This document shows, one piece after another, positions 61,955-64,000 of a DNA stretch of 64,000 nucleotides (its first letter is position 1; each line of letters begins with the position of its first letter). Both the position numbers and the translations under genes were made by a program. A model generated the notes under the pieces. That model was given only the letters and a program-made list of their open reading frames with translations, did not search any database and was not told the origin of the DNA. The stretch lies in contig NZ_JBAHWA010000010.1 of assembly GCF_036697405.1 (NCBI RefSeq), positions 73,011 to 137,010 on the forward strand, given 5' to 3'. Source of the stretch: Lysobacter sp036697405 (GTDB taxonomy: Bacteria > Pseudomonadota > Gammaproteobacteria > Xanthomonadales > Xanthomonadaceae).

Positions 61955-61990
61955 GGTTAGGCGCCGCGCGCGCGAAGGAATCCTTGCCCC

Positions 61991-63673
61991 TCATTCGCGT
62001 CCGATGGCGCAGGCGTGGATCGCGGCACCCGGCACCAGCGTCCAGCCACGCCGGTTGGCGTTGCCCATGTGGACGCTCAGGGCCTGGTCGACGCAGGCGT
62101 CCAGCGCCACGTCCTGCACCAGCAGCCAGCGCGTATCGGGGCTCTGCGCCTGCCAGGCCAGGCCGCGGCGCATCTGCTCCTTGAAGTCGAGCTTGAAGCC
62201 GAAGGTGGTGGCAGGGCGATCGGCCATCAACAGGTTCTGCTCGCGCCAGGCCACCAGGGCCAGTTCCGCCTTCGGCCCGATGGTCTGGCCCACTTCGGTC
62301 ATCAGCCCGCGCGCCGACGATGAATCGTTGAGCAGCGGCGCCATCAGCAGACCGAAACCGACCCACAAGCCGGTCAGCAGCGACGCCATCGCCGCCAGCG
62401 GGCGCCGCGGCCCGAACCACAGCAGGCTGGCCAGGCCCCACACGCCGACCGCCATCAGGCTGGCCGCCATCGCATGCGCGCCCTCGGCGATGCCGCGCTC
62501 GGCGACCAGCTTGCGCTCGAAACCGGGGTTGCCGAACCACATCGCCGCGCCCATGCCCAGCAGGCCCAGCGCGAACAGCCAGCTGAAACCGGCGGCGATG
62601 CGGCGCGGCCACAGCTTGCGCACGATGCCCGGCAGCAGCGGCGCCAACGCCAGGCACACCATCGGCAGCGCCGGCAGGATGTACATGTCGCGCTTGCCGT
62701 TGGGCAGGGTGAAGAACACCAGCACCAGCAGCCACCAGGCCAGCGGCAGCAGGTAACGCGGATCGCGCCGGCGCAGGCGGCGCCACCAGGCCGGGATCGC
62801 CCAGGGCAACGCCAGCATGGTCGGCAGCCACATGGTCAACACGACTTGCAGGAAGTACCACGGCGGCTGGCCGTGGTCCCAGGACGCGCCGTAGCGCTTG
62901 GCGGTCTGGCGCAGCAGGATGTCGTCCATGTAGGCGCGGTACTCGGGCGAACCGTTGCCGGTCGCGGCGATCACCATCGGCACCAGCCACACGCAGGCCG
63001 CGGCCACGAACGCGAGCGGGCCGAGCCAAAACCGCGGATTGGCCGCCTGCACGCGCACGCGCCAGCCGCGCAGCGAGGCGATGCCGGCCGGGATCAGCAT
63101 CAGCAGCGCGATCGCGCCCACGCCCTTGCTGATGGTGCCCAGGCCCGCCGCGGCCCAGGCCAGGGTCCACATCCGCCAGTCGCCGCCGCCGTCCTTGCGC
63201 CAGGACAGCACATGCCGGAGCAGGCCGTAGTTGGCCAGGGTGATCCAGAACACCACCAGCGGATCGATCTGGGCCTTCTTGGATTGCCAGGTGAACTGGA
63301 ACGCGAACAGCAGCGCCCAGCCCGCGTACAGGCCGACCTTGCGCGTCCACAGGCGGCGGCCGAGGTCGACCACGCACCACAGGGTGCCCAGCGCGGCCAG
63401 CAGCGAGGGCAGCAGGAAGGCCACGCGCCAATCGCGGAATACCGTGTAGGCGGCCGCCTGCAGCCACATGAACAAGGGCGGCTTGTCCGAGTACAGCTCG
63501 ACGCCGCGATGCGGGAACAGCCAATCCCCGCTTTCGACCATCTGCTTGGCGACCAGGGTGAACCGCGGTTCGTCGGCCGGCCAGGGATCGCGCAACCCCA
63601 GCCCGGCGCCCAGCACCAGCAGGGCGATGATCCAGAACAGCCAGGCGTCGCGGGAACGGGTCGAATTCGGCAT
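61991..63673 (-). CDS. ArnT-like (GT83/PMT) membrane glycosyltransferase
   Basis: 560 residues from ATG 63673 with about 12 membrane helices. LRDPWPADEPRFTLVAKQMVESGDWLFPHRGVELYSDKPPLFMWLQAAAY is the GT-C first periplasmic loop: the DEPRF acidic motif and the D-K-P-P-L-F motif are hallmarks of ArnT/PMT-type lipid-linked sugar transferases. The periplasmic C-terminal domain begins near residue 450. The family moves a sugar, for example aminoarabinose, from undecaprenyl phosphate to lipid A or other targets. No Arn pathway genes are near, so the sugar is unknown. The upstream frame is only the microsatellite read-through. Confidence 0.88.
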   Translation of the reverse strand: MPNSTRSRDAWLFWIIALLVLGAGLGLRDPWPADEPRFTLVAKQMVESGDWLFPHRGVELYSDKPPLFMWLQAAAYTVFRDWRVAFLLPSLLAALGTLWCVVDLGRRLWTRKVGLYAGWALLFAFQFTWQSKKAQIDPLVVFWITLANYGLLRHVLSWRKDGGGDWRMWTLAWAAAGLGTISKGVGAIALLMLIPAGIASLRGWRVRVQAANPRFWLGPLAFVAAACVWLVPMVIAATGNGSPEYRAYMDDILLRQTAKRYGASWDHGQPPWYFLQVVLTMWLPTMLALPWAIPAWWRRLRRRDPRYLLPLAWWLLVLVFFTLPNGKRDMYILPALPMVCLALAPLLPGIVRKLWPRRIAAGFSWLFALGLLGMGAAMWFGNPGFERKLVAERGIAEGAHAMAASLMAVGVWGLASLLWFGPRRPLAAMASLLTGLWVGFGLLMAPLLNDSSSARGLMTEVGQTIGPKAELALVAWREQNLLMADRPATTFGFKLDFKEQMRRGLAWQAQSPDTRWLLVQDVALDACVDQALSVHMGNANRRGWTLVPGAAIHACAIGRE

Positions 63674-63767
63674 GCGCGGGATGATAGCCGCGATACCGGC
63701 GACGGATGTCGGAGAAACGTTCAGACCGGGGGTGTTCGGAGGAAGCGATGCGGGGATGCCGGCGCCA

Positions 63768-63887
<120 letters not shown>

Positions 63888-63938
63888 CATTGGAATCCAT
63901 AGCCCCGCACCCACGCGAGCAGTCGTAGACCCGAAGGG

Positions 63939-63964
63939 CGGCGCGCAGGACGCGCGCCGTTTTT
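63939..63964 (+). terminator. Plus-strand intrinsic terminator
   Basis: CGGCGCGC and GCGCGCCG arms with loop AGGAC followed by TTTTT. No plus-strand gene precedes it within 2 kb, so its transcript is unknown. Confidence 0.6.
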
Positions 63965-63993
63965 CGAATGGACAAGGATGTCCATTCGAAAAA
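63960..63993. repeat. 15-bp perfect inverted repeat at the window edge
   Basis: TTTTTCGAATGGACA and TGTCCATTCGAAAAA flank AGGA. It shares the T5 of the neighbouring terminator. It could be the terminator of a gene beyond the edge or a transposon end. Confidence 0.7.
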
Positions 63994-64000
63994 TCCCGGC

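Larger units (their letters stand above)
61684..61990. other. 307-base intergenic region with REP-like copies
   Basis: Between two convergent genes. It carries one partial unit of the 131-bp family (61762-61795) and an inverted pair of the REP motif (61804-61829 and 61928-61954). No gene. Confidence 0.6.

Overview
The window reads as chromosomal DNA of a high-GC gammaproteobacterium of the Xanthomonadaceae, most like Lysobacter. Pointers are the RpoD N-terminal sequence, a DUF2058 protein, a DUF3348/DUF802/OmpA/DUF2894 operon, many secreted hydrolases and lipoproteins, and REP-like palindromes of the 'GTGGGAGCGGCGTAAGCC' type. This rests on family knowledge only; no search was run. Genes are tightly packed with many ATGA/TGATG start-stop overlaps.

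Layout. 1-4.2 kb: end of an exopolysaccharide locus (partial gene, GT2 glycosyltransferase, EpsG-type polymerase, YdcF-family protein, Wza/GumB-like export lipoprotein). 4.3-8.4 kb: NAD(P)-binding protein, serine hydrolase, M13 metallopeptidase. 8.6-12.7 kb: four overlapping genes encoding a soluble DUF3348 protein, a MotA/TolQ/ZorA-like membrane protein with a very long tail, a MotB/ZorB-like OmpA protein and a DUF2894 protein. This is the best candidate for an undescribed system: a Zorya-like stator pair without the Zorya effectors. 12.7-19.8 kb: a ThuA-quinoprotein-cytochrome c fusion lipoprotein, then blaI-blaR1 with two operators and a two-domain serine hydrolase. 20.2-31.8 kb: DUF899 pair, secreted S1 protease, small lipoproteins, alanine dehydrogenase with a divergent Lrp regulator, a GH76-like enzyme, an O-methyltransferase with a divergent TetR, a DUF2058 protein.

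32-38.5 kb: one minus-strand block of LytS-type kinase, LytTR regulator, RND pump and adaptor, probably regulator plus target. 38.7-43.3 kb: a patch with less biased base composition carrying orphan small genes and a LysR/NTF2/SDR module bracketed by 86-bp direct repeats, next to tRNA-Ile2(CAU). 43.5-50.2 kb: a mannose utilisation locus. GH92 releases mannose, an MFS permease imports it, an AGE-family isomerase converts it to fructose and a PfkB kinase phosphorylates it. Two copies of a 16-bp LacI-type operator lie between the divergent arms.

50.3-64 kb: housekeeping and envelope genes (rpoD, dtd, an LpxL-type acyltransferase, a Sel1-repeat protein, paired bPH2 proteins, three LPS-type transferases, an ArnT-like transferase). 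Repeats are concentrated here: a 131-bp tandem array, REP palindromes, a heptamer array and hexanucleotide microsatellites. No CRISPR array, rRNA, prophage or intact insertion sequence was seen.
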